From the NCBI RefSeq assembly GCF_029490015.1, contig NZ_CP120468.1:1178001-1242000 (forward strand): a stretch of 64,000 nt of DNA, written 5' to 3'. The stretch is from Halobaculum limi. GTDB taxonomy: Archaea > Halobacteriota > Halobacteria > Halobacteriales > Haloferacaceae. The stretch's first letter is position 1. Every line of letters starts with the position of its first letter. A program made the position numbers and the translations under genes. Below the pieces are notes generated by a model. It searched no databases and was not told the origin of the DNA. It saw nothing but the letters and a program-made list of their open reading frames with translations. Below, piece by piece: positions 17,409 through 26,200 of the stretch.

Positions 17409-17957
17409 CTAGGTGTCGCCGTCGTCGTCGCGGCCGGTGTGGCTGTCGTCGTCACCGTCGGCGTCGCTGTCGTCGTCCAACACGGGTTCTTCGCCGGGGT
17501 CGAGGAAGCCGTGGTACGGGCAGATGTACTCGTCGCGGATGAGTTGCTCGTCGATGACGTCGAGGCCGATGGCGTCGACGTCTTTCGTGATCCGGTCGAG
17601 GTCGTCGTGGTCGCGACCGATGGCGTTGACGTACACGTTCCGTTCGCCCGTCATAATCTCGCGAACCGCGGTGACACCGCGGATGTCTCGGGCGCGGTCG
17701 GCAAGTTCGTCCCGTCTCGGGACAGGCGCGGTACAGATGATCTTGGTGTACAGCGGGTAGCCCGCCAGGTCGTAGTCGATGTCGATGTGATAGCCTCTGA
17801 CCACCCCGCTCGACTCCAGTTTGTTCAGCCGCGTCCGAACGGTGCTCGCCGACAGGCCCAGTTTCTCTGCGATGTCACTCGACGACGTCGACCGTGCGTC
17901 CTGTTGGAGGTAGTAGAGGATGTGTCGGTCGGTCGAGTCCAACTCGCCGTCTTTCAT
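17409..17957 (-). CDS. Lrp/AsnC family transcriptional regulator, 182 aa
   Basis: N-terminal winged HTH (residues 5-60: LDSTDRHILYYLQQDAR, then SSSDIAEKLGLSASTVRTRL) and a C-terminal RAM/ACT-like domain (about 70-140) with AVREIMTGERNVYVNAIG. After residue 155 comes a highly acidic disordered tail of about 27 residues, longer than in most Lrp proteins. DNA-binding octameric regulators of this family respond to amino acids. A leaderless promoter is likely: CTAATACGG about 26 nt before the ATG. Divergent from the APC transporter unit at 18190, a plausible target (inference). Confidence 0.93.
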   Translation of the reverse strand: MKDGELDSTDRHILYYLQQDARSTSSSDIAEKLGLSASTVRTRLNKLESSGVVRGYHIDIDYDLAGYPLYTKIICTAPVPRRDELADRARDIRGVTAVREIMTGERNVYVNAIGRDHDDLDRITKDVDAIGLDVIDEQLIRDEYICPYHGFLDPGEEPVLDDDSDADGDDDSHTGRDDDGDT

Positions 17958-18189
17958 CTACACGTGTGTCTCCCCGGTCCCCGTATTAGTCTTGTTCCGT
18001 GCGGGCGACTGCCGCTGGACGGACGCTGGTGGTCGCTCGGCGGCTACCACAGTTGATGACGGAAGTCGAGTAATCGAACACGAATTTTGACGATCCGTTG
18101 TTTGAACCGGCTAGTTTATCGGAAGCCGTCACAAATCAACGATCGATACCCGGGCGGGACGTCTCTTCCCACTGGGCGACTACTCAATT

Positions 18190-18300
18190 ATGAACTTGGA
18201 GCAACTCGACGGCGAACGCCGCCGAGAGGCCGGCGCACAGACGAGACACGACCGACTGACCGAAACCGGCCCCGGCGCGGTGGTCGCGGAGCACGGATGA
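18190..18300 (+). CDS. Short ORF (36 aa) overlapping the APC transporter start
   Basis: ATG at 18190 opens MNLEQLDGERRREAGAQTRH and stops at TGA 18298-18300, inside the ATGA that starts the transporter. The only TATA-like element nearby (TAGTTTATC, about 18110-18118) is far enough upstream to give a leader that contains this ORF. The arrangement fits a translationally coupled leader peptide. The alternative is a 5' extension artefact of no function; no homologue is recognised. Confidence 0.4.
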   Translation: MNLEQLDGERRREAGAQTRHDRLTETGPGAVVAEHG

Positions 18301-20480
18301 AGGAACTCGAACGCGACCTCGGACTGCCGTCGGTGCTCGCCATCAGTATCGGCGCGATGATCGGGAGCGGCATCTTCATCCTGCCCGCGTTGGCGCTGGA
18401 GATTGCCGGTCCTGCGGTGATCCTCGCGTACGCGCTGGCGGGACTGCTCGTCGTCCCCGCGGCGCTCTCGAAGTCGGAGATGGCGACCGCGATGCCGGAG
18501 GCCGGCGGCACGTACATCTACATCGAGCGGGGGATGGGTCCCCTGCTCGGGACGATTGCCGGCGTCGGCACGTGGTTCTCGCTGTCGTTCAAGGGCGCGC
18601 TGGCGCTCGTGGGCGGCGTGCCGTACCTGCTGTTGCTGTTCGACCTGCCGTTGCAACCGGTCGCGCTGGGGCTGGCGGCAGTGTTGATTCTCATCAACAT
18701 CGTCGGCGCGAAACAGACTGGTCGGCTCCAGGTGGCTATCGTCGTCGTGATGCTGGCGGCGTTGGCGTGGTTCGCGGTTGGGAGCGCCCCGAGCGTCGAG
18801 GCGGCCAACTACGCAAACTTCCTCGGCGCGGGCGTCGAGGGAGTGATCGCTGCGACCGGCCTCGTGTTCGTCTCCTACGCGGGCGTGACGAAGGTGGCGA
18901 GCGTCGCCGAGGAGGTCGAAGATCCCGGCCGGAACATCCCGCTCGGGATACTCGGATCGCTGGCGTTCACGACGGTCCTGTACGTCGCCGTCGTCGCGGT
19001 GCTCGTCGGCATCACCGACCCCGGTAGCGTCGCGGGGTCGCTCACGCCGGTCGCTGTCGGCGCGGAGGCGACGCTCGGGGCGGCCGGCGTCGTCGCCGTC
19101 ATCGTCGCGGCGGTACTCGCGCTCATTTCGACGGCGAACGCGGGTATTCTCTCGTCGTCGCGGTACCCGTTCGCGATGAGTCGCGACAGCCTCGCGCCGC
19201 CGTCGCTGTCGTCGGTCAGCGAGCGGTTCGGCACGCCGGTCGCCTCCATCACGCTGACGGGGGCGGTGCTGCTAGCGCTGATCGCATTCGTCCCCATCCT
19301 CGACATCGCGAAACTCGCCAGTGCGTTCCAGATTATGGTGTTCGCGATGATCAACGTGGCCGTCGTGGCGTTCCGTGAGGGCGGTGGTGAGTACGCCCCC
19401 GAGTTCACCTCGCCGCTGTACCCGTGGATCCAGATCGCAGGCGTCGTCTCGGGCGTGTTCCTGCTGACGCAGATGGGGACGGTCGCTATCGCGGGCGCGG
19501 TCGCCATCGTCGTCGGCAGCGTCGTCTGGTACTTCGCGTACGTCCGCTCTCGAGTGAACCGTGAGGGCGCGGCGACCGACGCGATCCGACGGCAGGTCAG
19601 CCGCGAGGCGCTCTCGGAGATCGAGTCCGCCCTCGCTGAGCGCCCCGGCACCAAGGAGGTACTGCTCGCACTCACGAAGGATCTTGACCGGGAACGAGAG
19701 CGATCGCTGGTCGCGATGGCGGCGGACCTCGTCCGCGAAGATGGTGGCCGCGTCGTCGCGGTTCGATTCGAGGAGGTGCCCGACCAGGCGCCGCTCACCG
19801 AGGGAGCGACTGTCCAATCTGACGCCGATCGCTCCTTCGAGACCCGGGTGAACAGGCTCGGCGACGAGTTCGGCGTCGACATCGAGGCCGACGAGATCGT
19901 CAGCCACGACACGAAACACGCGGTGGTCAACTTCGCGGCCCACCGCGGGGTCGACACCATCGTCGCCGAGCACGAACCCCTCCGGCTCCGGTCGCGGCTG
20001 TTCGGCGACCCGATCGACTGGGTCGTCAGGCACGCGCCCTGCGACGTGTTGCTCGTCGACAATCTCGGCTACGACCGCCCCGAGCGGGTCGTGCTCTCGG
20101 GCGACGTCGGCCCGTACCCGCCGCTGGTGGTCGACGTCGCTGAGGCGGTCGCCGCCGCCAACGGCGGGGAACTGTCACTGTGGCAGCCAACGGGAGCCGA
20201 CGACTCCGAGAAACAGCGGCGGCTCGTCGCGGACTACCGCGCAGAACTGTCGGACCTCGTGTCGATTCCCGTCGGCACCGAGCCGGTCCAAACCGACGGG
20301 GGACGCCAGCCGATGCCGGACCTGCTCGTCCGTCGTGGCGCCGACCACCGGCTCCGCAACGCGCTTCTCGACGAGCGGCCGGAGTTCCCGAGTCCAGGTT
20401 GTACGACCGTCACAGCTTACCCCCACGAATCGAGCCGCGTCGGGCTGACACGGCGGCTCGTCGAGCGACTCGCGTTCTGA
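18297..20480 (+). CDS. APC-superfamily amino acid transporter fused to UspA-like domains, 727 aa
   Basis: Residues 1-430 are an amino acid/polyamine/organocation transporter of about 12 helices. ISIGAMIGSGIFILPALAL is the TM1 unwound substrate loop (GSGIF), followed by MPEAGGTYIYIERGMGP in the TM3 region and FVSYAGVTKVASVAEEV in TM6-7. From about 450 two UspA-like cytosolic domains follow (KEVLLALTKDL.. and RPERVVLSGDVGPYPP..), a fusion common in haloarchaea. The tandem Usp part probably senses nucleotide or stress state and gates transport (inference). Start is the ATG overlapping the short ORF stop. Confidence 0.92.
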   Translation: MKELERDLGLPSVLAISIGAMIGSGIFILPALALEIAGPAVILAYALAGLLVVPAALSKSEMATAMPEAGGTYIYIERGMGPLLGTIAGVGTWFSLSFKGALALVGGVPYLLLLFDLPLQPVALGLAAVLILINIVGAKQTGRLQVAIVVVMLAALAWFAVGSAPSVEAANYANFLGAGVEGVIAATGLVFVSYAGVTKVASVAEEVEDPGRNIPLGILGSLAFTTVLYVAVVAVLVGITDPGSVAGSLTPVAVGAEATLGAAGVVAVIVAAVLALISTANAGILSSSRYPFAMSRDSLAPPSLSSVSERFGTPVASITLTGAVLLALIAFVPILDIAKLASAFQIMVFAMINVAVVAFREGGGEYAPEFTSPLYPWIQIAGVVSGVFLLTQMGTVAIAGAVAIVVGSVVWYFAYVRSRVNREGAATDAIRRQVSREALSEIESALAERPGTKEVLLALTKDLDRERERSLVAMAADLVREDGGRVVAVRFEEVPDQAPLTEGATVQSDADRSFETRVNRLGDEFGVDIEADEIVSHDTKHAVVNFAAHRGVDTIVAEHEPLRLRSRLFGDPIDWVVRHAPCDVLLVDNLGYDRPERVVLSGDVGPYPPLVVDVAEAVAAANGGELSLWQPTGADDSEKQRRLVADYRAELSDLVSIPVGTEPVQTDGGRQPMPDLLVRRGADHRLRNALLDERPEFPSPGCTTVTAYPHESSRVGLTRRLVERLAF

Positions 20481-20590
20481 CGGAGCGACCGGCGGCTCAA
20501 ACTATCTTGCACGATCTGATCAACTCTGTTGTTCGTTGCCCGAGCACGACAGCATAACCTACAAAGCCCGGAACGGCCTATCCACGGGTA

Positions 20591-21643
20591 ATGACCGATT
20601 CTCCCGACGTCGTCGAACATCGGAAGCTGATCATCGCTGGAACCGGCTCTGCGGGGCTGACGGCCGCCATCTACGCCGCTCGCTCGAACAACGATCCGCT
20701 CGTGTTCGAGGGCGACGAACCCGGCGGACAGCTCACGCTCACCTCCGAGGTAGAGAACTTCCCGGGGTTCCCCGAGGGCATCAACGGCGCGGAGTTCATC
20801 AACAACGCCAAAGAGCAGGCCAAACGCTTCGGCGCCGAGGTGAAAAACGGCATCGTCGCCTCCGTCGACGACTCCGAGCGGCCGTTCCGCGTCGAACTCA
20901 CCAACGGCGACGTGTACACCGCCGACGCTGTCATCGCCGCCTCCGGTGCGAGCGCACGCACGCTCGGCATCCCCGGCGAAGACGAGTTGATGGGCTACGG
21001 CCTGTCGACGTGTGCGACGTGTGACGGCGCGTTCTTCCGCGGCGAGGATATGCTCGTCGTCGGCGGTGGCGACGCGGCGATGGAGGAGGCGAGTTTCCTC
21101 ACGAAGTTCGCCGACACGGTGTATCTGGCCCACCGGCGCGAGGAGTTTCGCGCCGAGGACTACTGGATCGACCGCGTGATGGAACACGTCGAGGAGGGCA
21201 ACATCGAGATTCTGAAGAACACCGAGGTCACCGAACTCCACGGCACCCGCGAGGACGGCGTCGAGTCTGCGACGCTCGTGCGCCATCCCGAGGGCTACCC
21301 GACGGAGAAACTCGACGACCCCGAGACGGAGGAGTGGGAGTTCCCCGTCGGAGCGGTGTTCTTCGCCATCGGCCACACGCCCAATACGGAGTATCTCGCC
21401 GACACGGGCGTCGAACTCGACGACGAGGGGTACATCAAGACGGTTGGCGGCGACGGCGCGGGACAGACGGAGACGGCGGTTCCCGGCCTGTTCGGCGCGG
21501 GCGACGTGGTTGACTACCACTACCAGCAGGCCGTCACCGCCGCGGGGATGGGCTGTAAGGCCGCTATCGACGCCGATGACTACCTCGAAGAGCAGCAGCG
21601 TGCGGAGGCGAAGGCGGGGGAGACGGCCGCCGCAGACGACTGA
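20591..21643 (+). CDS. trxB: Thioredoxin reductase
   Basis: FAD- and NAD(P)H-dependent flavoprotein. FAD site IIAGTGSAGLTAAIYAAR (residues about 14-31), redox centre C141-A-T-C144 within GLSTCATCDGAFF, second dinucleotide motif VVGGGDAAMEEA, and the C-terminal FAD-binding GLFGAGDVVD. Length 350 includes an acidic C-terminal extension (EEQQRAEAKAGETAAADD). TATA-like ACCTACAAAG lies about 30 nt before the ATG. Its stop is followed within 3 nt by a hairpin of the repeated family described at 21646. Confidence 0.96.
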   Translation: MTDSPDVVEHRKLIIAGTGSAGLTAAIYAARSNNDPLVFEGDEPGGQLTLTSEVENFPGFPEGINGAEFINNAKEQAKRFGAEVKNGIVASVDDSERPFRVELTNGDVYTADAVIAASGASARTLGIPGEDELMGYGLSTCATCDGAFFRGEDMLVVGGGDAAMEEASFLTKFADTVYLAHRREEFRAEDYWIDRVMEHVEEGNIEILKNTEVTELHGTREDGVESATLVRHPEGYPTEKLDDPETEEWEFPVGAVFFAIGHTPNTEYLADTGVELDDEGYIKTVGGDGAGQTETAVPGLFGAGDVVDYHYQQAVTAAGMGCKAAIDADDYLEEQQRAEAKAGETAAADD

Positions 21644-21645
21644 AG

Positions 21646-21672
21646 CGAGACGCGAGCGGAGCGAGCGTCTCG
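21646..21672 (+). repeat. Hairpin A1 of the GA-core family, 3' of trxB
   Basis: Stem CGAGACGC (21646-21653) pairs perfectly with GCGTCTCG (21665-21672). The 11-nt loop GAGCGGAGCGA reads as GA-GC-GGA-GC-GA: tandem G.A mismatches, two GC pairs and a GNA triloop. The same eight-base arms recur at 56040-56074. It begins 3 nt after the trxB stop, so it may mark the mRNA 3' end. Confidence 0.8.
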
Positions 21673-21692
21673 GTACTTCGGCGGCGAGGTGT

Positions 21693-21857
21693 CCGCGGCC
21701 GCAGGCCGCGGGCCCGAGCCGCCCACAAACCACGTGGAACGCGAGACCTACGAACAACCCGAGGGTGAGCGAAGCGAGGCCACGGAGAAACGGTGGCACA
21801 CATCGCCCACTAACGAATCCAGAAGCGAGCGTCTCGGACACCCAGGACACCCGAGAC
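21693..21857 (+). repeat. Further nested inverted repeats between trxB and the next gene
   Basis: CCGCGGCC/GGCCGCGG (21693-21711, 3-nt loop) is enclosed by GGCGGC/GCCGCC (21680-21723). Then comes a GAGCGAAGCGA core at 21767-21777 whose left arm is degenerate, GCCAC/GTGGC (21779-21797), and GTCTCGG/CCGAGAC (21831-21857). GCGAGCGTCTCGG occurs twice, at 21661 and 21825, as a direct repeat. No gene is seen between 21644 and 21893. Confidence 0.7.
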
Positions 21858-21893
21858 CCACGAACCTTTACGTCTCCTTGCCCTCCTCCGCTT

Positions 21894-22178
21894 ATGGTCG
21901 GAACTGAAACCTACACCGTCACCGGACCCGAAGGCGACAGCGACGAGGTCGACCTCCCCGAAGGACTCGTCGATATGCTGGCCGAACAGGGCGAAAGTCC
22001 CAGCCAGGTCATCAGCGACGTCGTCCTGCAGGCGTTCGCACAGCAGGCACACGCCATCGCCCACCACTCGCAGGGCGAGACGCCGCAGGACGTCCTCGAC
22101 ATCAACGAGAAGGCCGAGGAACTGTTCGAGGAGCGCTTCGGACAGAGCCTGAGCGACGCGATGGGCCACTCGCACTAA
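21894..22178 (+). CDS. Small acidic conserved haloarchaeal protein, 94 aa
   Basis: Starts MVGTETYTVTGPEGDSDEVD, about 27 nt after CCTTTACGTC. Residues 22-30 (LPEGLVDML) and 37-60 form helices; the C-terminus ends in AMGHSH. It matches a conserved haloarchaeal family (DUF7545, uncertain) of unknown function. The stretch SQVISDVVLQAFAQQAHAIA suggests a helical dimer. No membrane segment. Confidence 0.85.
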   Translation: MVGTETYTVTGPEGDSDEVDLPEGLVDMLAEQGESPSQVISDVVLQAFAQQAHAIAHHSQGETPQDVLDINEKAEELFEERFGQSLSDAMGHSH

Positions 22179-22299
22179 CCGCGAGTTCTCTCGACACCGA
22201 ACCTCGTTTTCACCGAAAATCGCCCGGTAGCGACTGCTATACTCACGATACACGAGTCGTCGCCGAATCCGCTCGACTGCGACGGTGAACTCCTCGCCG

Positions 22300-23112
22300 C
22301 TATATCGAAGTGACCGACAGCAGTGGAATCATCGCGCCAGCGCCAGTCGCCATCCCCGCGACGAGTTCGCGTTTGCCGTCGCCTGCGAGGTCTTCGCCCA
22401 GTTCTAGCGCCTCCGGGATGAACTCCGTGAGGACGAGGTAGACCATCGCGCCCGCGGCGAACCCGAAGCCGATGGGGAGGAACTGCTGGGCGATGGTGAC
22501 GAAGTAGAACGCGATGACCGCCCCCAGCGGTTGGGGGAGACTGGAGAACACCGCCCACCACACCATCCGCGAAGGCGCGACGTTCATATTCCGCAGGGGG
22601 ATGGAGACGGCGACGCCCTCGGGGACGTTGTGGATAGAGATGGCGACGGTCATGAACACCGCCAGCAGGGGAACTGCGGTCCCGAATATGACGAGGCCGC
22701 CGGGCGTCGAGAACCCGAGTTCTGCGAAGGAGACGCCGACGGCGACCCCTTCGGGGAAACTGTGGACGGTGAGGACTCCGAGGATGAGGAGGAGTTTCTT
22801 CATATCCGCCTCCTCGTACTTCTTCGGACTCACCTCCGCACCCTCGATCACTTCGTGGGCGACGACGACGAGGACGACGCCCGCGAGGACGCCGATGCCC
22901 AACTCGACGGGCGTGCCGTACGCCAGTCCCTCACCGACGAGGCCGAACAGCGACGCGCCGAGCATAATCCCGGAGGCGAGGCCCCACAAGACGACGTTCC
23001 AGCGGTCGCTGATCTCGTCGACGAGGAAGAACGGAATCGCGCCCAACCCCGTCGCCAGCGCGGTGATCAGGCCCGCGACGAACACGAACACGTACGCGCC
23101 GAGGTCGGTCAT
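22300..23112 (-). CDS. ZIP-family divalent metal transporter, 270 aa
   Basis: Eight predicted helices. The binuclear metal site is visible as HSFPEG (His117, Glu121) in TM4 and HNVPEG (His161, Glu165) in TM5. The cytosolic loop between TM3 and TM4 has SPKKYEEADMKK and no His-rich stretch. ZIP proteins move Zn, Fe, Mn or similar ions into the cytoplasm; which metal is not shown. Start is the ATG at 23112, 23-31 nt from a TATA-like element (minus-strand AGTTATATC). Two palindromes upstream suggest metal-dependent control. Confidence 0.92.
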   Translation of the reverse strand: MTDLGAYVFVFVAGLITALATGLGAIPFFLVDEISDRWNVVLWGLASGIMLGASLFGLVGEGLAYGTPVELGIGVLAGVVLVVVAHEVIEGAEVSPKKYEEADMKKLLLILGVLTVHSFPEGVAVGVSFAELGFSTPGGLVIFGTAVPLLAVFMTVAISIHNVPEGVAVSIPLRNMNVAPSRMVWWAVFSSLPQPLGAVIAFYFVTIAQQFLPIGFGFAAGAMVYLVLTEFIPEALELGEDLAGDGKRELVAGMATGAGAMIPLLSVTSI

Positions 23113-23134
23113 ACGAGAACCTAGCCCACCGGCG

Positions 23135-23204
23135 GATATAACTCTCACGTCGCTGATGTTTTCGGCGGGCCGAAACTGCAGACGTTGTTTCGGCGGCCCG
23201 AAAC
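23135..23204 (-). promoter_or_regulatory. ZIP promoter with two 16-18 bp palindromes
   Basis: TATA-like element at 23135-23143. Upstream of it lie TTTCGGC-GG-GCCGAAA (23160-23175) and GTTTCGG-CGGC-CCGAAAC (23187-23204), both perfect inverted repeats with nearly identical sequence, centres 28 bp apart. The position, directly upstream of the BRE/TATA region and with no gene overlap, fits paired regulator dimers. The protein that binds is unknown; DtxR/MntR-type metal regulators are candidates. Confidence 0.65.
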
Positions 23205-23259
23205 GGACGATTCTGCACCTCGATGTCCGAGACAGGATATGTCAGATAAAAGTTAACAG

Positions 23260-24387
23260 TTAGTTCGTCTGCCACCCACGGTCGGTGCGGTTGAGGCGGA
23301 CACAGCCGTCGTCGGTGACGACGACCAGATCCTCGATGCGGACGCCGAACTCGTCAGGGAGGTAGACGCCGGGTTCGACGCTGAACACCATCCCCGCCTC
23401 CAGTTCGCGGTCGCCGTCGGCGACGATGTACGGTTCCTCGTGGACGTCGAGGCCGACACCGTGGCCGGTTCGGTGGATGAACTCCTCGCCGTACCCTGAC
23501 TCGGTGATGACGTCACGGGCGGCGGCATCGACGTCGCCGACGGTGACGCCGGGTTCGACGGCGTCGACGGCGGCCTCCTGTGCCTCGCGGACGGTGCGGT
23601 GAACCTCACGGAAGCCCTCGGGTGGGCTCTCGTCGCCGAACACGAGCGTCCGCGTCTGGTCGGAGGGGTAGTCGTCGACGCGCGTCCCGAAGTCGAGAAC
23701 GACGGGGTCGCCCGCCTCGATGGTGCGGTCGCCGTGGGTGTGGTGCGGCATCGCGCCGTTCGGGCCGGATCCGACGATGGTGTCGAACGAGACGCCCGTC
23801 CCGCCGTGTGCTTCCAACCGGTCTTCGATGTGCCGGGCGAGGTCCGTCTCGGTCATCCCGACGACCTCCCCACCCCACTCGCGCAGGTCACGCACGACGG
23901 CGTCCGCGGCCTCGCCCGCGTGTCGAAGTGCGGCGATTTCGGCGTCGTCTTTCCGGACCCGAAGCGGTGCGAGCGCCTCGCTGGCGAGGCTGAACGTCGC
24001 GTCTGGCAGGACCGCGCGGAGGTCGTGTGTGAATCGCGCGTGCATCGTGTCGTCGACGAGGACGTGCGGGGAGCCATCTGCGAGGCCCAGGTCGTCGACG
24101 ACTGCCTCGACGGCGGCCACGGGGTCCTCGTCGTCGCCCCACGTCCGCACGTCGTCGACGGCGGCCTCGGCGCGGACCTGCTCGCCGGAGAGTTCTGGGA
24201 CGAGAAACACCGGGTCGGCGTCGGCGGTGACGAACAACAGGAAGTGGCGCTCGCCGGGGTGTTCGCTGTAGCCGGTGAGATACCGGAGGTTCGTGCTCGG
24301 GAACAGCACCACTGCGTCGGCGTCGCCCTCGCGGAGTCGGTCGCGGAGGGCGTCGAGGCGACGCGCGTACGGGTCGTCGTCGGTCAT
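23260..24387 (-). CDS. M24 metallopeptidase (Xaa-Pro dipeptidase/aminopeptidase type), 375 aa
   Basis: Cleaves peptide bonds N-terminal to proline in family members. N-terminal creatinase-like domain (residues 1-140), then a pita-bread domain. Metal ligands visible: VVLDFGTRVDDYPSDQTRT (two Asp), HRTGHGVGLDVHEEP (His) and FSVEPGVYLPDEFGVRIEDL (two Glu). Cytoplasmic. Start MTDDDPYARRLDAL at 24387. Lies between the NCS2 permease and the ZIP transporter on the same strand. Confidence 0.93.
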   Translation of the reverse strand: MTDDDPYARRLDALRDRLREGDADAVVLFPSTNLRYLTGYSEHPGERHFLLFVTADADPVFLVPELSGEQVRAEAAVDDVRTWGDDEDPVAAVEAVVDDLGLADGSPHVLVDDTMHARFTHDLRAVLPDATFSLASEALAPLRVRKDDAEIAALRHAGEAADAVVRDLREWGGEVVGMTETDLARHIEDRLEAHGGTGVSFDTIVGSGPNGAMPHHTHGDRTIEAGDPVVLDFGTRVDDYPSDQTRTLVFGDESPPEGFREVHRTVREAQEAAVDAVEPGVTVGDVDAAARDVITESGYGEEFIHRTGHGVGLDVHEEPYIVADGDRELEAGMVFSVEPGVYLPDEFGVRIEDLVVVTDDGCVRLNRTDRGWQTN

Positions 24388-24482
24388 ACGCGGTCGTTCC
24401 GTCCGGGGCGAGTTGAACGCGTCGGAGGCGAGAGCGACTCCGGATGGCGCGTCGACGACCGACGCGGGAGCGACTTGCTGGC

Positions 24483-26093
24483 TCAGTCGGCGCGGTCGCC
24501 GTCGCGGACGAAGCGATCGTACGCGGACAGGAAGTCCTCGTCGGCTTCGGCGGTCCGCGCCCAATCTGCGATGCCGCGTTCCTCGTCGGTCCCGGGGATC
24601 AGGTTGTCGAACGCGAACGCGACGATGCCGCCGACGCTGATGCCGGTCGACCCGACGACGAAGACGGTGTTGGCGACGACTTCCGCACCGAGTACCGGCC
24701 CGAACACGGGCACAGCGGCCATACTCTGTGCGAAGAACGTCGCCCCGCCCATCCCGTCGGGGGCCGCCGCGGCGACGTTGCTGAAGTACTCGGGGACGAA
24801 CAGCCCCGCGAACAGCGAGACGCCGAGGACGAACAGGTTACGCTGGGAGTCGAGGTCGACGTACTTCAGGTTCGCGAGGCCGACACCGACGATTTGGCCG
24901 AACATCGCGACGTAGAGGCCGCCGACGACCGGCGCGGGGATGCTGGCGACGAACGCGCCGAACGGCCCGAAGAAGCCGAACAGGATCATCGCGCCGGCGC
25001 CCACCTGCACGACGTACCGTGAGGCGACCCCCGTGAGGCCGATAGCGCCGATGTTCTCGGAGTAGGAGGTCGACCCGCCCGCACCCATCACGCCCGCGAA
25101 GACGTTAGCGAGCCCCTCCATCCCGATGCCGTGGGTGATGCGGCGCTCGGAGGGTGCGCCCGTCCCGGAGAGGCGAGCGACGGCGTGGTAGTCGCCTAGC
25201 GACTCGACGATGGAGGCGACGACGCCCGCTGCCATCCCGACGACGAAACTCGTCGTCACCTGTGGGACGCCCCACTGGAACGGGTAGATGGCGACCGCAA
25301 GCGGCGCGTCGAACACCGGGCCGATGTCGACGTATCCGGCCGTGCCGGGAGCGTACACGCCCGCCGCCGACAGCGCCAACGCGACGCCGTAGGCGACGAC
25401 GATGCCGAGGAGGACGGGGAACAGTTTGAACGCCCGCGAGCGACCGCCGAGGAGCTGCGAGAAGACGGCGATGAGGCCGAACGTGAACAGCAACAGCGGC
25501 CAGTTCTGCGTCGCACTCGCCACCTGCGGCGCGGAGAACAGCGTCAGGCCGATGAGCGTGATGACCGGCGCGATGACGACCGGCGAGAAGTAGCGGCGGA
25601 GGCGACCGACGAGGCCGAGATACCCGACCGCGACCTCGAACAGCGCGGCGACGATGATGGCCCCTTGCAACTGCAACAGGGCGGCCCGCCACGCCTCCAC
25701 ACCTCCGCCGGGCGGGTTCGCGGCGACGACGCCGATGATGGCGAGCGCCGGCGCGAGCATCGAGAACGGCGCACCCTGGACGATTGGGTAGCGATTCCCG
25801 AGCGTCGTCTGCGCTAGCGTCGCGATACCGGAGACGACGAAGAACGTCCCCACGAACCGCGGGATGAACTGCCCGGGCATCCCCATCGCGCCAGCGAGGA
25901 TGAGCGGCACCGCGATGTTCGCGCCGACCATCGTCAGGTAGTGTTGCAGTCCGAGTCCGAGCGACTGGAGGAACGGCGGGCGGTCCTCGACGCCGTAGGT
26001 GATGAGCGAGTCGTCGCCCGATCCGTCGGTGCGGAGTTCGTCGTCAGGACGGTCCTCCTCGTCGCCGACGGCCTCGTCCGGTGATCCTGGCAT
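24483..26093 (-). CDS. NCS2 uracil/xanthine-type nucleobase permease, 536 aa
   Basis: A polar acidic N-terminus (about 40 residues) is followed by about 14 helices. LGLQHYLTMVGANIAVPLIL is the family TM1, ESLGDYHAVARLSG is the NCS2 signature in TM8, and GSTSYSENIGAIGLTGVASR is TM10. Imports uracil or purine bases by ion symport. The exact substrate cannot be told from these motifs. It lies 107 nt downstream of the PfkB kinase gene, and its own TATA element is not obvious, so co-transcription is possible. Confidence 0.92.
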   Translation of the reverse strand: MPGSPDEAVGDEEDRPDDELRTDGSGDDSLITYGVEDRPPFLQSLGLGLQHYLTMVGANIAVPLILAGAMGMPGQFIPRFVGTFFVVSGIATLAQTTLGNRYPIVQGAPFSMLAPALAIIGVVAANPPGGGVEAWRAALLQLQGAIIVAALFEVAVGYLGLVGRLRRYFSPVVIAPVITLIGLTLFSAPQVASATQNWPLLLFTFGLIAVFSQLLGGRSRAFKLFPVLLGIVVAYGVALALSAAGVYAPGTAGYVDIGPVFDAPLAVAIYPFQWGVPQVTTSFVVGMAAGVVASIVESLGDYHAVARLSGTGAPSERRITHGIGMEGLANVFAGVMGAGGSTSYSENIGAIGLTGVASRYVVQVGAGAMILFGFFGPFGAFVASIPAPVVGGLYVAMFGQIVGVGLANLKYVDLDSQRNLFVLGVSLFAGLFVPEYFSNVAAAAPDGMGGATFFAQSMAAVPVFGPVLGAEVVANTVFVVGSTGISVGGIVAFAFDNLIPGTDEERGIADWARTAEADEDFLSAYDRFVRDGDRAD

Positions 26094-26200
26094 ATCTGCC
26101 GGAGCGTCTTGGCTCTCCGACTTGAGCGTGCCGTTTGCGTCGGAATCGTGTCAACAGAAACAGAGTCTCGTCGATCGCGTGCCGCCGCTTCCCCCTCGCG

